DNA of 64,000 nt from QHCA01 sp003244095 (GTDB lineage Bacteria > Actinomycetota > Actinomycetes > Mycobacteriales > QHCA01). The stretch covers positions 73,818-137,817 of the forward strand of contig JBBQNN010000001.1 of assembly GCA_038329965.1 (NCBI GenBank). The letters run 5' to 3'. The notes beneath the pieces are model-generated. The model saw only the letters and a program-made list of their open reading frames with translations. It had not been told where the DNA came from and made no database searches. The position numbers were made by a program, and so were the translations under genes. This document shows, in pieces, positions 43,471 through 52,893 of the stretch. Position 1 is the first letter of the stretch. Each line of letters starts with the position of its first letter.

Positions 43471-43917
43471 GTGGCGCTGGAGGACACCGACCGCGAGATC
43501 CTGCGGGCGCTCAGCAAGGACGGGCGGCTGAGCTTCACCGATCTCGCCGAGCAGGTCGGCCTGTCGGTCTCTGCGGCCCACCAGCGGGTCCGGCGGCTCG
43601 AACAGCGCGGGGTCATCCGCGGCTACTCCGCCGCCGTCGATGCCGACCACCTGGGCCTGTCCCTGACCGCCTTCGTCTCCATCAAGCCGATCGACCCGGC
43701 CGCTCCGGACGACGCCCCGACCCGATTGGCGTATCTCGGCGCCATCGAGGCCTGCCACAGCGTGGCCGGCGAGGAGGCCTACATCCTCAAGGTGCGGGTC
43801 GCCACCCCGGCCGACCTCGAGGTGCTGGTCCAGGAGATCCGCGCGGCGGCGAACGTCTCGACCCGCACCACTGTCGTGCTGTCCACGCCGTACGAGGGGC
43901 GGCCGCCGCCGCTGTAG
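43471..43917 (+). CDS. Lrp/AsnC-family transcriptional regulator
   Basis: The 148-residue regulator has an N-terminal HTH (EILRALSKDGRLSFTDLAEQVGLSVSAAHQRVRRLEQ, about 8-45) and a C-terminal RAM domain (about 68-140) that binds an amino acid or related ligand. GTG at 43471. It follows the acyl-CoA dehydrogenase gene within four bases, so it probably regulates that gene and itself, perhaps in response to an amino acid. Its ligand is unknown. Confidence 0.9.
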   Translation: MALEDTDREILRALSKDGRLSFTDLAEQVGLSVSAAHQRVRRLEQRGVIRGYSAAVDADHLGLSLTAFVSIKPIDPAAPDDAPTRLAYLGAIEACHSVAGEEAYILKVRVATPADLEVLVQEIRAAANVSTRTTVVLSTPYEGRPPPL

Positions 43918-43922
43918 ATCGC

Positions 43923-44990
43923 TCAGGCCAGCCGCTCCGCCCCCGGGGGACCGGCGGTGGCCCGGACCACCAGCCGGGTCGGTAGGGAGATGGCGCGCGG
44001 TCTGCTGTTCGGGGCTGCGATGGCCGCGATGAGCAGGCTCGCCGCCGACCGGCCGAGCTCGGGGACCGGCTGGGCCACCGTGGTCAGATCGAGGAGGTCG
44101 GCCATCTCGTGGTCGTCGAAACCCACGAGCGACAGCGCCGCCGGGATCCGGATCCCGGCCCGCCGCAGGGTGCGCAGCGCGCCGAAGGCCACCTCGTCAC
44201 TCTCGGCGAACACCGCGGTCGGGTGGGGCTGGCGGCACAGTAACTCGGCCATGGCCGACGCGCCGCCGTCCAGCCCCCATGGCGCCGCGGCCCGCCACTG
44301 CGGGTCGGGGTCGATGCCGGCCGCGCTGAGCGCGAACTCGTAGCCCCGGCGGCGGTCGTTCGAGGCGGTGAACGGAAATCCCTGCTCGACGGTGGAGGAG
44401 ATCAGCCCGATCTCCCGGTGTCCCAGGTTGACCAGGTGGGAGACGGCCTTGACGGCACCTTCGACGTCGTCGATCCGCACGCTCCAGAAGCCCTCGGTGT
44501 CCGAGCCGACGAGGACGACCGGCACCTGCAGTCGCTGCAGTGCGTCGCATTCACGTTCGGAGAGCTCACCCGACAGGCAGAGGACGGCGTCGACCCGGCG
44601 GCGCAGCGGCATCCGCTCGAAGAATCGGCTCCGCCCCGCCCCGTCGCCGAGGTTGTAGAGCAGCAGGTCCAGCCCGTGGTCGCGCAGCACCTGCCCTGCC
44701 GCCGCGACGACCCTGCTGTAGTACCACTGCGTGACCCGCGGGGTGATCACGCCGACCGTCGCGGTGCGACCGGTGGCCAGGCCGGAAGCGGCCGGCGACA
44801 CGACGTACTGCAGGTCCGCGGCAGCATGGAGCACCCGGTCGCGGGTGGCGGTCGAGACGCTGGGCTGGTCCCGCAGGGCGCGAGAGACCGTGGCGGGGGA
44901 GACGCCCGCGCGAAAGGCGACGTCGGACATCGTCGCCGGGCGCGCGGCACCGTCAGGCGGCTCCGCCGGGGCCTGATCGGGCCGCGCCAA
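43923..44990 (-). CDS. LacI-family transcriptional regulator
   Basis: This is a repressor with N-terminal HTH ATMSDVAFRAGVSPATVSRALRDQPSVS and hinge, followed by a periplasmic-binding-protein-like sugar-sensing domain (VGVITPRVTQWYYSRVV, GSDTEGFWSVRIDD, VFAESDEVAFGALR, LVGFDDHEMADLLDLTTV). The start is unclear. AGAGGAGG lies just before tandem TTG codons, and TTG at 44990 gives 355 residues. ATG at 44930 would start inside the HTH. It is divergent from the sugar ABC operon, and a LacI-type operator lies between them. Confidence 0.9.
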   Translation of the reverse strand: MARPDQAPAEPPDGAARPATMSDVAFRAGVSPATVSRALRDQPSVSTATRDRVLHAAADLQYVVSPAASGLATGRTATVGVITPRVTQWYYSRVVAAAGQVLRDHGLDLLLYNLGDGAGRSRFFERMPLRRRVDAVLCLSGELSERECDALQRLQVPVVLVGSDTEGFWSVRIDDVEGAVKAVSHLVNLGHREIGLISSTVEQGFPFTASNDRRRGYEFALSAAGIDPDPQWRAAAPWGLDGGASAMAELLCRQPHPTAVFAESDEVAFGALRTLRRAGIRIPAALSLVGFDDHEMADLLDLTTVAQPVPELGRSAASLLIAAIAAPNSRPRAISLPTRLVVRATAGPPGAERLA

Positions 44991-45037
44991 CAAGCCTCCT
45001 CTAATGCAGTCGTACACCGGTACCTCGCCCCGACTGC

Positions 45038-45051
45038 TGCAAACGTTTACA
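45038..45051. promoter_or_regulatory. LacI-type operator
   Basis: TGCAAACGTTTACA is a near-perfect palindrome centred on the CG step (AAACGTTT core), the usual form of LacI/GalR-family sites. It lies 48 bases upstream of the LacI-type start and about 160 bases upstream of the ATPase gene, so it could control both. Confidence 0.65.
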
Positions 45052-45209
45052 TCCATCTGCCGGGTTCACACTTTCCCGACCACGGATTGAAACCCAATCG
45101 AGATGAAAGCCCTCTCACCTGAGTTTGGCCTTGCGGGGTTTTCGTGGCAAGGTGCGGACTGCATCGGCTGGCTGCGACCCAGCCCAAGGACGAGACCGAG
45201 GATGGTGGC

Positions 45210-46415
45210 ATGGCGAGCGTCGTTCTCGAAGGTGTTGGCAAGGTGTACGTCGACGGCACCCGTGCGGTGACCGATCTGAACCTCACCGCCGAGGACGGCG
45301 AGTTCCTGGTTCTCGTCGGTCCGTCCGGCTGTGGCAAGACCACCGCCCTGCGGATGGTCGCCGGACTCGAGGAGATCAGCGAGGGCCGCGTGGTGATCGG
45401 CGGCCGTGAGGTCAACCGGGTGCCTTCACGGGACCGGGACGTGGCGATGATCTTCCAGAGCTACGCGCTCTACCCGCACCTGACCGTCCGGGAGAACATC
45501 GGCTTCGGCCTGTCGTTGCGCAAGGTGCCCAAGGCCGAGATCAAGCGGCGGGTCGACAAGGCGGCTGCGACGCTCGGGCTCGACGAGTATCTCGACCGCA
45601 AGCCGCGCAACCTCTCCGGCGGCCAGCGCCAGCGGGTGGCGATGGGCCGGGCGATCGTGCGCGAGCCGCAGTCGTTCCTGATGGACGAGCCGCTGTCCAA
45701 CCTCGACGCCAAGCTCCGGGTGCAGATGCGCGCGGAGATCGCCCGGATCCAGCGCGACCTCGGCGTCACGACGATCTATGTGACGCACGACCAGACCGAG
45801 GCGATGACCCTGGGCGACCGGGTTGCGGTGATGAAGAAGGGCGTCCTGCAGCAGGTGGCCTCTCCGCAGGAGCTCTATGACCGCCCCAAGAACCTGTTCG
45901 TCGGCGGCTTCATCGGATCCCCGGCGATGAACATGGTCACCGGACGCTTCGAGCAGAGGGACGGTGGCGGGCTGCTGTTGCACCTGGGCAGCCAGGCCCT
46001 CACGGTCGACGACGGCCTGCTCACCCGGCGCTCCGCACTGCGCGGCTACCTCGGCCGCGATGTGGTGGTAGGCATCCGCCCGGAGGACATGGAGGATGCC
46101 GAGATCGCTGGTGGAGACCAGAGCGGGATTCTGACCTGTACGGCCGACCTGGTCGAATCGATGGGTTCCGACGTCCTCGTACATTTCGCCATCGACGCGG
46201 CCGGCGTGGTCACCGAAGACACGAAGGAGTTGGCAAAGGACGTGGGGGGTGATCTTGAGCCAGGGCCAGGTGGGAGCAAGACCACGCTCGTCGCGCGCGT
46301 GAGTCCTCGGTCAGCCGTGGCTTTCGGGCAGCCGCTGCGGCTCCGGGTCGACACCGAGCGGCTGCACGTGTTCGATCCGCAGACCGGTCTGTCGATATGG
46401 GCCGATCACCAGTGA
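45210..46415 (+). CDS. Sugar ABC transporter ATPase (MsmK/UgpC type)
   Basis: The 401-residue ATPase has Walker A GPSGCGKT, Q-loop MIFQSYALYPHLTV, signature LSGGQRQRVAMGRAI, Walker B FLMDEPLSNLD and switch YVTHDQ, then a C-terminal regulatory OB domain (about 240-400) as in CUT1 sugar importers. ATG at 45210 is chosen because homology begins at MASVVLEGVGKVY. In CUT1 systems this ATPase energises two permeases, encoded downstream. It overlaps no neighbour; the binding-protein gene follows 11 bases later. Confidence 0.95.
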   Translation: MASVVLEGVGKVYVDGTRAVTDLNLTAEDGEFLVLVGPSGCGKTTALRMVAGLEEISEGRVVIGGREVNRVPSRDRDVAMIFQSYALYPHLTVRENIGFGLSLRKVPKAEIKRRVDKAAATLGLDEYLDRKPRNLSGGQRQRVAMGRAIVREPQSFLMDEPLSNLDAKLRVQMRAEIARIQRDLGVTTIYVTHDQTEAMTLGDRVAVMKKGVLQQVASPQELYDRPKNLFVGGFIGSPAMNMVTGRFEQRDGGGLLLHLGSQALTVDDGLLTRRSALRGYLGRDVVVGIRPEDMEDAEIAGGDQSGILTCTADLVESMGSDVLVHFAIDAAGVVTEDTKELAKDVGGDLEPGPGGSKTTLVARVSPRSAVAFGQPLRLRVDTERLHVFDPQTGLSIWADHQ

Positions 46416-46426
46416 GGAGGAGTGGC

Positions 46427-47719
46427 ATGAAGCGTACAAGAATCGCTGCCGTACTGGCGATCGTCGCCATGGTGGCAGTAGCCGGGTGCTCGAAGAAGGA
46501 CAACGCCAGCACCAGCACCAAGAAGGGCAGCCTGAAGGGCCAGACGGTCAGCGTCACGGCCACGTGGTCGAAGGACGAGCAGAAGAACTTCGAGGCCGTG
46601 CTCAAGGGCTTCGAGACCCAGACCGGCGCCAAGGTGCAGTACACCTCGGCGGGCGACCAGATCGCCCAGGTGCTCGGCACCGCCATCGCCGGCGGCAGCC
46701 CGCCCGACGTCGCCGTTGTTCCGCAGCCCGGACTGATCAAGCAGTTCCTGGACAAGGGGGCGGTCAAGGAGCTCCCCGCGGACGTGCAGGCCGCCGTCAA
46801 GGCCAACTACGGCACCAGCTGGCAGCAGCTCGGGACGATCGACGGCAAGATGGTCGCCGTCTTCTTCAAGGGCGCCAACAAGTCCACGGTGTGGTACCGC
46901 ACGGACGCCTTCAAGACCGCCGGTGTCCAGGAGCCGGCGACGTTCGACGACTTCACCAAGGTGCTCGGCACGATCCGCGACTCCGGCACCGCCCCGCTGT
47001 CCGTCGGCGGTGGCGACGGCTGGACCCTGACCGACTGGTTCGAGAACGTCTACATCCGGGTCGCCGGCGCGGACAAGTACGACCAGCTCACCAAGCACCA
47101 GATCCCCTGGACCGACCAGTCGGTCAAGGACACGCTCAAGGTTCTCGGGAAGCTGTGGGGCGACAAGACGCTGCTCGCGTCCAACCCGACCAAGACGCCC
47201 TTCCCGGACTCGGTCAGCCAGGTCTTCGGGACCAAGAAGGCCGCTGTGGTCTACGAAGGTGACTTCGTCGCCGGGGTGATCGCCGGCAGCACCAAGGCCA
47301 AGGTCGGGACCGACGCGAAGTTCTTCGCGTTCCCGTCGGTGAACGGCTCCAAGCCCGCGGTCGTCGGCGGCGGTGACGCCGCGGTCATGATGAGTAACAC
47401 CCCGGCTGCCAAGGCGCTGATGAAGTACCTCGCCAGCCCGGAGGCCGCAAGCATCTGGGTCAAGCTCGGCGGCTTCACCTCTCCCAACAAGAGCGTCGAC
47501 CTCGCCAGCTACCCCGACGACACGTCGCGCGCGATCGCCAAGCAGCTCGTCGAGGCTGACGTGTTCCGGTTTGACATGTCCGACCTGGAGCCGTCAGCGT
47601 TCGGTGGCACGCCGGGCAAGGGTGAGTGGAAGGATCTGCAGGACTTCCTGGCAGCTCCGACCACGGTCGATGCGACCGCGGCGCAACTGGAGAAGGACGC
47701 CGCACCGGCGTACAAGTAA
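46427..47719 (+). CDS. Sugar-binding lipoprotein of ABC importer
   Basis: The 430-residue protein has a signal peptide with lipobox VAGC (lipidated C21) and a family 1 solute-binding fold: KNFEAVLKGFETQTGAKVQY, PPDVAVVPQPGLIKQF and WYRTDAFKTAGVQEPATFDDF. It captures an unknown sugar or oligosaccharide at the cell surface. ATG at 46427 follows GAGGAGG. No glycosidase gene accompanies the operon, so the sugar cannot be inferred. Confidence 0.95.
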   Translation: MKRTRIAAVLAIVAMVAVAGCSKKDNASTSTKKGSLKGQTVSVTATWSKDEQKNFEAVLKGFETQTGAKVQYTSAGDQIAQVLGTAIAGGSPPDVAVVPQPGLIKQFLDKGAVKELPADVQAAVKANYGTSWQQLGTIDGKMVAVFFKGANKSTVWYRTDAFKTAGVQEPATFDDFTKVLGTIRDSGTAPLSVGGGDGWTLTDWFENVYIRVAGADKYDQLTKHQIPWTDQSVKDTLKVLGKLWGDKTLLASNPTKTPFPDSVSQVFGTKKAAVVYEGDFVAGVIAGSTKAKVGTDAKFFAFPSVNGSKPAVVGGGDAAVMMSNTPAAKALMKYLASPEAASIWVKLGGFTSPNKSVDLASYPDDTSRAIAKQLVEADVFRFDMSDLEPSAFGGTPGKGEWKDLQDFLAAPTTVDATAAQLEKDAAPAYK

Positions 47720-47750
47720 CACCTGACCAGCGAGGAGTGTTGAGGCCGCG

Positions 47751-49130
47751 ATGACCGAAGGGTCAACGACCGAGCCAGGTGCGGGATCCGTCGCTACCGC
47801 TGGCGGAGCAGCCTCGCTCGAACCACCCTCCGAGGTGCAGGACAAGCGCCTCGGAGGGTGGGGCCTCGCCTCACTCTTCCTTCTCCCCGCTCTGCTTGCC
47901 CTGGTGCTCTTCGTGGTCTACCCGACCATCTACACCCTGGTGCGGAGCCTGTTCAGCGACGACGGCAAGTCATTCGTCGGCATCGGCAACTACACGACGA
48001 TGTTCAGCCGTGATGCGACACTAACGGCGATCAAGAACAACGTCATCTGGGTCGTCGCAGCTCCGACGCTCGTCACCGCGCTCGGCCTGATCTTTGCCGT
48101 GCTCACCGAGCGCATCCGGTGGGCCACGGCATTCAAGTTCGTGGTGTTCATGCCCATGGCGATCGGCTTCCTCGCCTCTGGCGTCATCTTCCGTTTCGTC
48201 TACCAGATCGATCCCCACCAGGGCGTCGCCAATGCCGTCCTGGTGGGCATCCACGACACCTTCATCTCGCCGTCGGAGTACTCAGGCGCCCTGCCGAGGC
48301 CGAACGCCGGGGTAGTCACGCAGGGCGGCGCGTTTGTGCTCAGCCGACCGGTGAGTGCCGGCCAGCAGGCGAGCCTCCCGGTGGTGGGCCTGCCACCGAC
48401 CAAGATCCCGAAGGCGGCCAAGCCGGCCCAGGCCCCTGTCTCGGCCAGGGCCGATGCGATCAGTGGGGTCGTGTGGCTGGACTTCACCCCCGGCGGTGGC
48501 GGCAAGCCCGGCGTGGTCGATCCCCAGGAGAAGGGCCTGCCGAACATGCGGGTCGAGGCGGTCTCAGGCGGCAAGGTGGTCGCCAAGGCCAAGGCGGACG
48601 ACCAGGGCCGGTTCACCCTCACCGGGCTGAAGAGCGGTGGCACCTACCAGGTCCGGCTCGCCGCCTCGAACTTCAAGGCGCCCTACGGCGGCGTCGACTG
48701 GCTCGGCCCCAAGATCGTCACGCCGTCCATCATCGTGGCATTCCTGTGGATGTGGGCCGGCTTCGCCATGGTTCTCATCGGCGCCGGCCTCGCCGCGATC
48801 CCGCGCGACGCGCTGGAGGCCGCCCGGGTCGACGGAGCGACGGAGTGGCAGGTGTTCCGCCGGGTCACTGTCCCGCTGCTGTCCCCGATCCTGGTCGTCG
48901 TGCTCGTGACGCTGGTGATCAACGTGCTCAAGATCTTCGACCTGGTGTACGTGATCGCGCCAGGCGACGTACAGGACGACGCCAACGTTCTCGCGACGGA
49001 GCTGCAGCGGACGGCCTTCGCCGCGGAGCCGCAGCTCGGCCTGGGCAGCGCCCTCGCCATGTTCCTGCTGATCCTGGTCGTCCCGGCCATGGTGTTCAAT
49101 CTTCGGCGATTCCGGCGGGAGCAGCGATGA
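47751..49130 (+). CDS. Sugar ABC permease (MalF type) with inserted beta-sandwich domain
   Basis: The 459-residue permease is about 150 residues longer than usual. The six expected membrane segments lie at about 38-64, 94-118, 127-151, 324-350, 380-402 and 430-450, and the cytoplasmic EAA loop EAARVDGATEWQVFRRVTVPLL is normal. The extra part (about 172-313) lies in the outer loop between segments 3 and 4. Residues 237-307 (SGVVWLDFTPGGGG to GRFTLTGLKSGGTYQVRL) resemble a Cna-B/carboxypeptidase-regulatory beta-sandwich. The MalF P2 loop of E. coli is at a different place. ATG 47751 follows GAGGAG at distance. Its stop overlaps the next permease gene. Confidence 0.92.
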   Translation: MTEGSTTEPGAGSVATAGGAASLEPPSEVQDKRLGGWGLASLFLLPALLALVLFVVYPTIYTLVRSLFSDDGKSFVGIGNYTTMFSRDATLTAIKNNVIWVVAAPTLVTALGLIFAVLTERIRWATAFKFVVFMPMAIGFLASGVIFRFVYQIDPHQGVANAVLVGIHDTFISPSEYSGALPRPNAGVVTQGGAFVLSRPVSAGQQASLPVVGLPPTKIPKAAKPAQAPVSARADAISGVVWLDFTPGGGGKPGVVDPQEKGLPNMRVEAVSGGKVVAKAKADDQGRFTLTGLKSGGTYQVRLAASNFKAPYGGVDWLGPKIVTPSIIVAFLWMWAGFAMVLIGAGLAAIPRDALEAARVDGATEWQVFRRVTVPLLSPILVVVLVTLVINVLKIFDLVYVIAPGDVQDDANVLATELQRTAFAAEPQLGLGSALAMFLLILVVPAMVFNLRRFRREQR

Positions 49131-50038
49131 GCACGACGAACGAGACGACCACCGAACGGCCCGCTCCACCGGCCGAACCCGAGTTCCAGCGTGAGGGCGT
49201 GGGGCGCCGCATCGTCGGCTTCTTCTCCGGCGGTATCCCGCAGATCGTCCTACTGCTGGTGGCGCTGTTCTGGCTGATCCCGGGCGTCGGCCTGCTGGTT
49301 GCATCGCTGCGTCCCGAGTCGGCCAACAACACCGGCTGGTGGACGGCCTTCGCGCACCCGGATCAGTTCACGACGCACAACTACACGCAGCTGCTGAAGA
49401 ACAACACGATGATCTCCGCCTTCACCAATACGGTCATCATCACGGTGTCCACGACGATTCTCGTGGTGGTCATCGGGTCGATGGCCGGATACGCGTTCGC
49501 GTGGATGGAGTTCCCGGGACGCGACTGGATCTTCCTCATCGTCGTCGGCCTGCTGGCCGTCCCGCTGCAGGTGGCCCTGATCCCGATCGCGAAGTTCTAC
49601 AACCTGGTCGGGTTGTTTCACACGTTGCCTGCGGTGATCCTGTTCCACCTCGGCTTCGGGCTGCCCTTCGCGGTGTTCCTGTTGCGCAACTTCTTCGCGG
49701 GGATCCCGCGCGACCTGCTCGAGGCGGCACGGATGGACGGCGCCACCGAGGTCCGGATCTTCATCCGGGTCATCCTGCCGCTCGGCCTACCGGCGATCGC
49801 TTCGCTGGGCATCTTCCAGTTCCTGTGGACCTGGAACGACCTGCTGGTCGGCCTCACCTTCGGCGGCTCGTCGGCCCGGCCGCTGACCGTCGCCATCAAG
49901 GAGCAGTTCGCGGCGTTCGGCAACAATATCGACGTGATCTCCTCAGCGTCGTTCCTGTCGATGATCGTCCCGCTGGTGGTTTTCTTCTCGTTCCAGCGCT
50001 ACTTCGTTCAAGGCGTGCTGGCAGGTTCGGTCAAGTAG
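49127..50038 (+). CDS. Sugar ABC permease (MalG type)
   Basis: The 303-residue inner-membrane permease has six segments, the first at about 37-59. The EAA motif EAARMDGATEVRIFIRVILPLGLPA and FQFLWTWNDLLVGL are typical of MalG-like CUT1 subunits. ATG at 49127 overlaps the stop of the first permease (ATGA). It completes the importer; downstream there is no further transporter gene. Confidence 0.96.
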   Translation: MSTTNETTTERPAPPAEPEFQREGVGRRIVGFFSGGIPQIVLLLVALFWLIPGVGLLVASLRPESANNTGWWTAFAHPDQFTTHNYTQLLKNNTMISAFTNTVIITVSTTILVVVIGSMAGYAFAWMEFPGRDWIFLIVVGLLAVPLQVALIPIAKFYNLVGLFHTLPAVILFHLGFGLPFAVFLLRNFFAGIPRDLLEAARMDGATEVRIFIRVILPLGLPAIASLGIFQFLWTWNDLLVGLTFGGSSARPLTVAIKEQFAAFGNNIDVISSASFLSMIVPLVVFFSFQRYFVQGVLAGSVK

Positions 50039-50357
50039 CCGCAGCAACGTGGGCGTTGTCAGGTAGCAGGGGATCGGTCTGGCGCCGACTCGGCGGCCAG
50101 CCGGTCGGCTTCACGAACGGCGCAACTATGGGCAGGACAACCCGCCCGGACCGACTACGTGAGTCAGGACCACCGGACTTCTGCTGTACATGATGGCCAC
50201 GAGCTGACGATAGTTGTTGTTCTCCCGTACCCACCGGGTCCCGGCATCGTCGGTCGCCGGTCTGTCTGTCGTGCAGATGGGTTCATGGCACTCCGCGGAC
50301 CTGCGGTTCCTGTCCGCGGTGATCGAGAGCGGCGGCAAATCCTGCCAAGGGAGCATG
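50039..50357. other. Intergenic region without a recognisable gene
   Basis: These 319 bases separate the ABC operon from the glycosyltransferase gene. A weak hairpin CAACG-TGGG-CGTTG (50045-50058) may end the ABC operon. An in-frame extension of the glycosyltransferase reaches 50214 but has no homology or ribosome site. I see no RNA gene. Confidence 0.5.
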
Positions 50358-51392
50358 ATGCGGATCGGCCTGATCTCATCACCCTGGGTGCCCGTGCCCC
50401 CGCCGGCGTACGGCGGGACCGAAGCCATCGTTGACCGCCTCGCGCGTGGTCTGATCGCCGCCGGACATGACGTTCTCCTGGCCGCGCCCGGCGACAGCAC
50501 CTGCCCAGTGCGGCAAGTGACTCCCATCCCGGTTGCCGCCGACTATCAAACAGGGGAGGGCGAGGTGGAGTTGTCGTATGTCGTTAGGGCTTACGCTGCG
50601 ATGGGCAGCGTCGATCTCGTCCACGACCATACGCTGGCCGGTCCGTTGTATGCGCGCCGACCGCCGGAGATTCCAATCGTCGCGACGAACCACGGGCCCT
50701 TCCACGGCGCCTTCGCCGACATCTATCGGGCTGCGGCACATAGCGCGTACATCGTCGCGATCTCGGCCCATCAGGCATCGACCGCCTCTGGCATCGAGAT
50801 CGCCCGGGTGATCCACCACGGTGTCGATGTCGAGCACGTCCCGCTCGGGACCGGTCGTGGTGGCTACGCGGTGTTCCTCGGCCGGATGAGCCCCGACAAG
50901 GGCCCGAAGGAAGCCCTCGTCGCCGCCCGCGAAGCCGGCCTGCGGCTGGTCTTGGCCGGCAGGTGCCGAGGTCGTCTCGAAGAGAACTACTTCGCCGAGC
51001 ATGTCGCGCCCCTGCTGGGCCGCAAGGCGGAATTCGTCGGTGAGATCGACGCCACACGGCGCTATGAGCTTCTCGGTGCGGCTGCCGTGCTGCTCAACCC
51101 GATTCAGTGGGATGAGCCGTTCGGCCTGACGATGATCGAGTCGCTTGCCTGCGGAACCCCAGTGGTGGCAACGCCGTACGGGTCGGTGCCCGAGATCGTC
51201 GAGCAGGGCATCACGGGATACATGAGTGCTGATCCGGCGCAATTGGTGACGGCGCTGCGGAAGGCTGGTCTGCTCGATCGGTCTGCTTGCCGGGAGGCAG
51301 CCGAGGATCGCTTCAGCACCGACCTGATGGTGGCCGAACATCTCCGGCTGTACGACGATGTGCTGAGCGGCCGGTGCCGGCTCAGCACGTGA
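50358..51392 (+). CDS. Family 4 (GT-B) glycosyltransferase
   Basis: The 344-residue enzyme begins MRIGLISSPWVPVPPPAYGGTE, has DLVHDHTLAGPL and NHGPFHGAF in the acceptor half, GVDVEHVPLG and VFLGRMSPDKGPKEAL, and the donor-site motif PFGLTMIESLACGTPVVATPYGSVPEIV of GT4 retaining enzymes. Donor and acceptor are unknown. ATG at 50358 sits at a better distance from AGGGAG than ATG 50355. It stands alone and converges on kamA. Confidence 0.9.
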   Translation: MRIGLISSPWVPVPPPAYGGTEAIVDRLARGLIAAGHDVLLAAPGDSTCPVRQVTPIPVAADYQTGEGEVELSYVVRAYAAMGSVDLVHDHTLAGPLYARRPPEIPIVATNHGPFHGAFADIYRAAAHSAYIVAISAHQASTASGIEIARVIHHGVDVEHVPLGTGRGGYAVFLGRMSPDKGPKEALVAAREAGLRLVLAGRCRGRLEENYFAEHVAPLLGRKAEFVGEIDATRRYELLGAAAVLLNPIQWDEPFGLTMIESLACGTPVVATPYGSVPEIVEQGITGYMSADPAQLVTALRKAGLLDRSACREAAEDRFSTDLMVAEHLRLYDDVLSGRCRLST

Positions 51393-51445
51393 TTGGCGCC
51401 GGACGACGCAGATCACTAGCAGCGCCGATCGGTGCGTAAGGCCAC

Positions 51446-52855
51446 TCAGCCGCCGACGAGGCTCTGGGCCGCCCGGTGGCTGCTGGCCGCGAGCAAGTCG
51501 GCCCGGGCGAGGCTGTCGCCGGTCTGCTCATGCCACCACGCCTGGCCTTCGTCCGGCAGCGTGTGGATCGGGTCGAAGTACTCGTACCGCCGAGTGAGTG
51601 CCTCGGGGTCGATCTCCTCGATGCCGGTGCGGTAGTTCTTGGTCCAGTACGACACGCCGTGCACCTCGTCGTAGTCCTCCAGCTGGTGCACCCAGCGCTT
51701 GCCGACGTAGGGCACGTCGCAGACGATCCGCGGGGTCGCGAAGCCGGGCAGGTAGCCCATGATGCCGTGCTGCAGCGCTCTCGCCTCGCCCACCGACACC
51801 CGCCAGTGCTCGCTGTTCGGGATCATGTCGCACATGTAGAAGTAGTAGGGCATCACCGCGGCCTCGTCGAGCAGGGCGAAGCAGAGGTCCAGCAGCTGGG
51901 CCTCGGTGCCGTTGACCCCACGGAGCAGGACGCCCTGGTTGCGGACGTCGCGTACGCCCACCTCGAGCATCTTCTTCGACGCCTTGGCCACCAGTGGTGT
52001 CACCGACTGGGCGGCGTTGACGTGGGTGTGGATCGCCAGGTGCACGCCCCGCTGGCGGGCCGTGCCGGCCAGGCGTTCCATGCCGGCGACCACGTCGTCC
52101 TGTAGCCAGTGCTGCGGCAGGCCCATGAGGGCCTTCGTCGCCAGCCGGATGTCGCGGATGTTGTCGATCGCGAGCAGCCGGTCGATGAAGGCCTCGAGGT
52201 TCTTGAACGGCATGTTGGCGACGTCGCCGCCCGAGACGACGACGTCACGGACGCCGGGGGAGCGCTGCAGGTAGTCGATCATCGCGTCGTAGCGCGAGAC
52301 CGGCTTGAGCTCGAACTTCAGTTTCTGCACCGACGGGGTCGAGTTGCCGACCAGGTCCATGCGCGTGCAATGTCCGCAGTACTGCGGGCAGGTCGGCAGC
52401 AACTCGGCAAGCACCTTGGTGGGGTAGCGGTGCGTGAGGCCCTCGGCCACCCACATCTCCGCCTCGTGCAGCGAGTCCCGAGAGGCATGGGGATGCGACG
52501 GCCAGTCGGTACGCCGGTCGGAGAACGCCGGCAGCATGTAGCGCCGGACGGGGTCGTCGTACATCGCCCGCGTCGTGGGCACCGCATCGGGGGCCATCGT
52601 GTTGACCATTTGCGGTGGCAGCAGGATCGACATCGTGGCGCGCTCGGCCTGGTCGCGCTCCACGTCGGCGTAGAACTCCTCGCTGAGCAGCCCGTCGTAG
52701 ACCTGGCGCAGCTGCCGGACGTTCTTCACACAGTGCGCCCGCTGCCATTGAGCGTCGGCCCACTCGGCTTCGGTGACGTCCCGCCAGACCGGCAGGCGTC
52801 GCCAGTCGGGCTCGACCAGCTCACGCCGCCGGTATACGTACGGCTGGTCGCTCAC
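51446..52855 (-). CDS. kamA: Lysine 2,3-aminomutase-like radical SAM enzyme
   Basis: This enzyme interconverts L-lysine and L-beta-lysine, the first step of lysine fermentation. The 469 residues include the radical-SAM cluster motif C156-PQY-C160-GH-C163, VVVSGGDVANMPF, IHTHVNAAQSVTP and LLRGVNGTEAQLLDL. The PLP lysine is probably K386 in DVPYVGKRW, where classical KamA has a run of Gly before the Lys, so it belongs to a divergent sub-family. GTG at 52855 is chosen because GGGAGG lies six bases upstream. It is divergent from kdd-kamDE-kal, which supports the pathway assignment. The cluster is oxygen-sensitive in known enzymes. Confidence 0.85.
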   Translation of the reverse strand: MSDQPYVYRRRELVEPDWRRLPVWRDVTEAEWADAQWQRAHCVKNVRQLRQVYDGLLSEEFYADVERDQAERATMSILLPPQMVNTMAPDAVPTTRAMYDDPVRRYMLPAFSDRRTDWPSHPHASRDSLHEAEMWVAEGLTHRYPTKVLAELLPTCPQYCGHCTRMDLVGNSTPSVQKLKFELKPVSRYDAMIDYLQRSPGVRDVVVSGGDVANMPFKNLEAFIDRLLAIDNIRDIRLATKALMGLPQHWLQDDVVAGMERLAGTARQRGVHLAIHTHVNAAQSVTPLVAKASKKMLEVGVRDVRNQGVLLRGVNGTEAQLLDLCFALLDEAAVMPYYFYMCDMIPNSEHWRVSVGEARALQHGIMGYLPGFATPRIVCDVPYVGKRWVHQLEDYDEVHGVSYWTKNYRTGIEEIDPEALTRRYEYFDPIHTLPDEGQAWWHEQTGDSLARADLLAASSHRAAQSLVGG

Positions 52856-52893
52856 CTCAGACCTCCCGGACAAGACACGCTGAAGGGGCTAGT

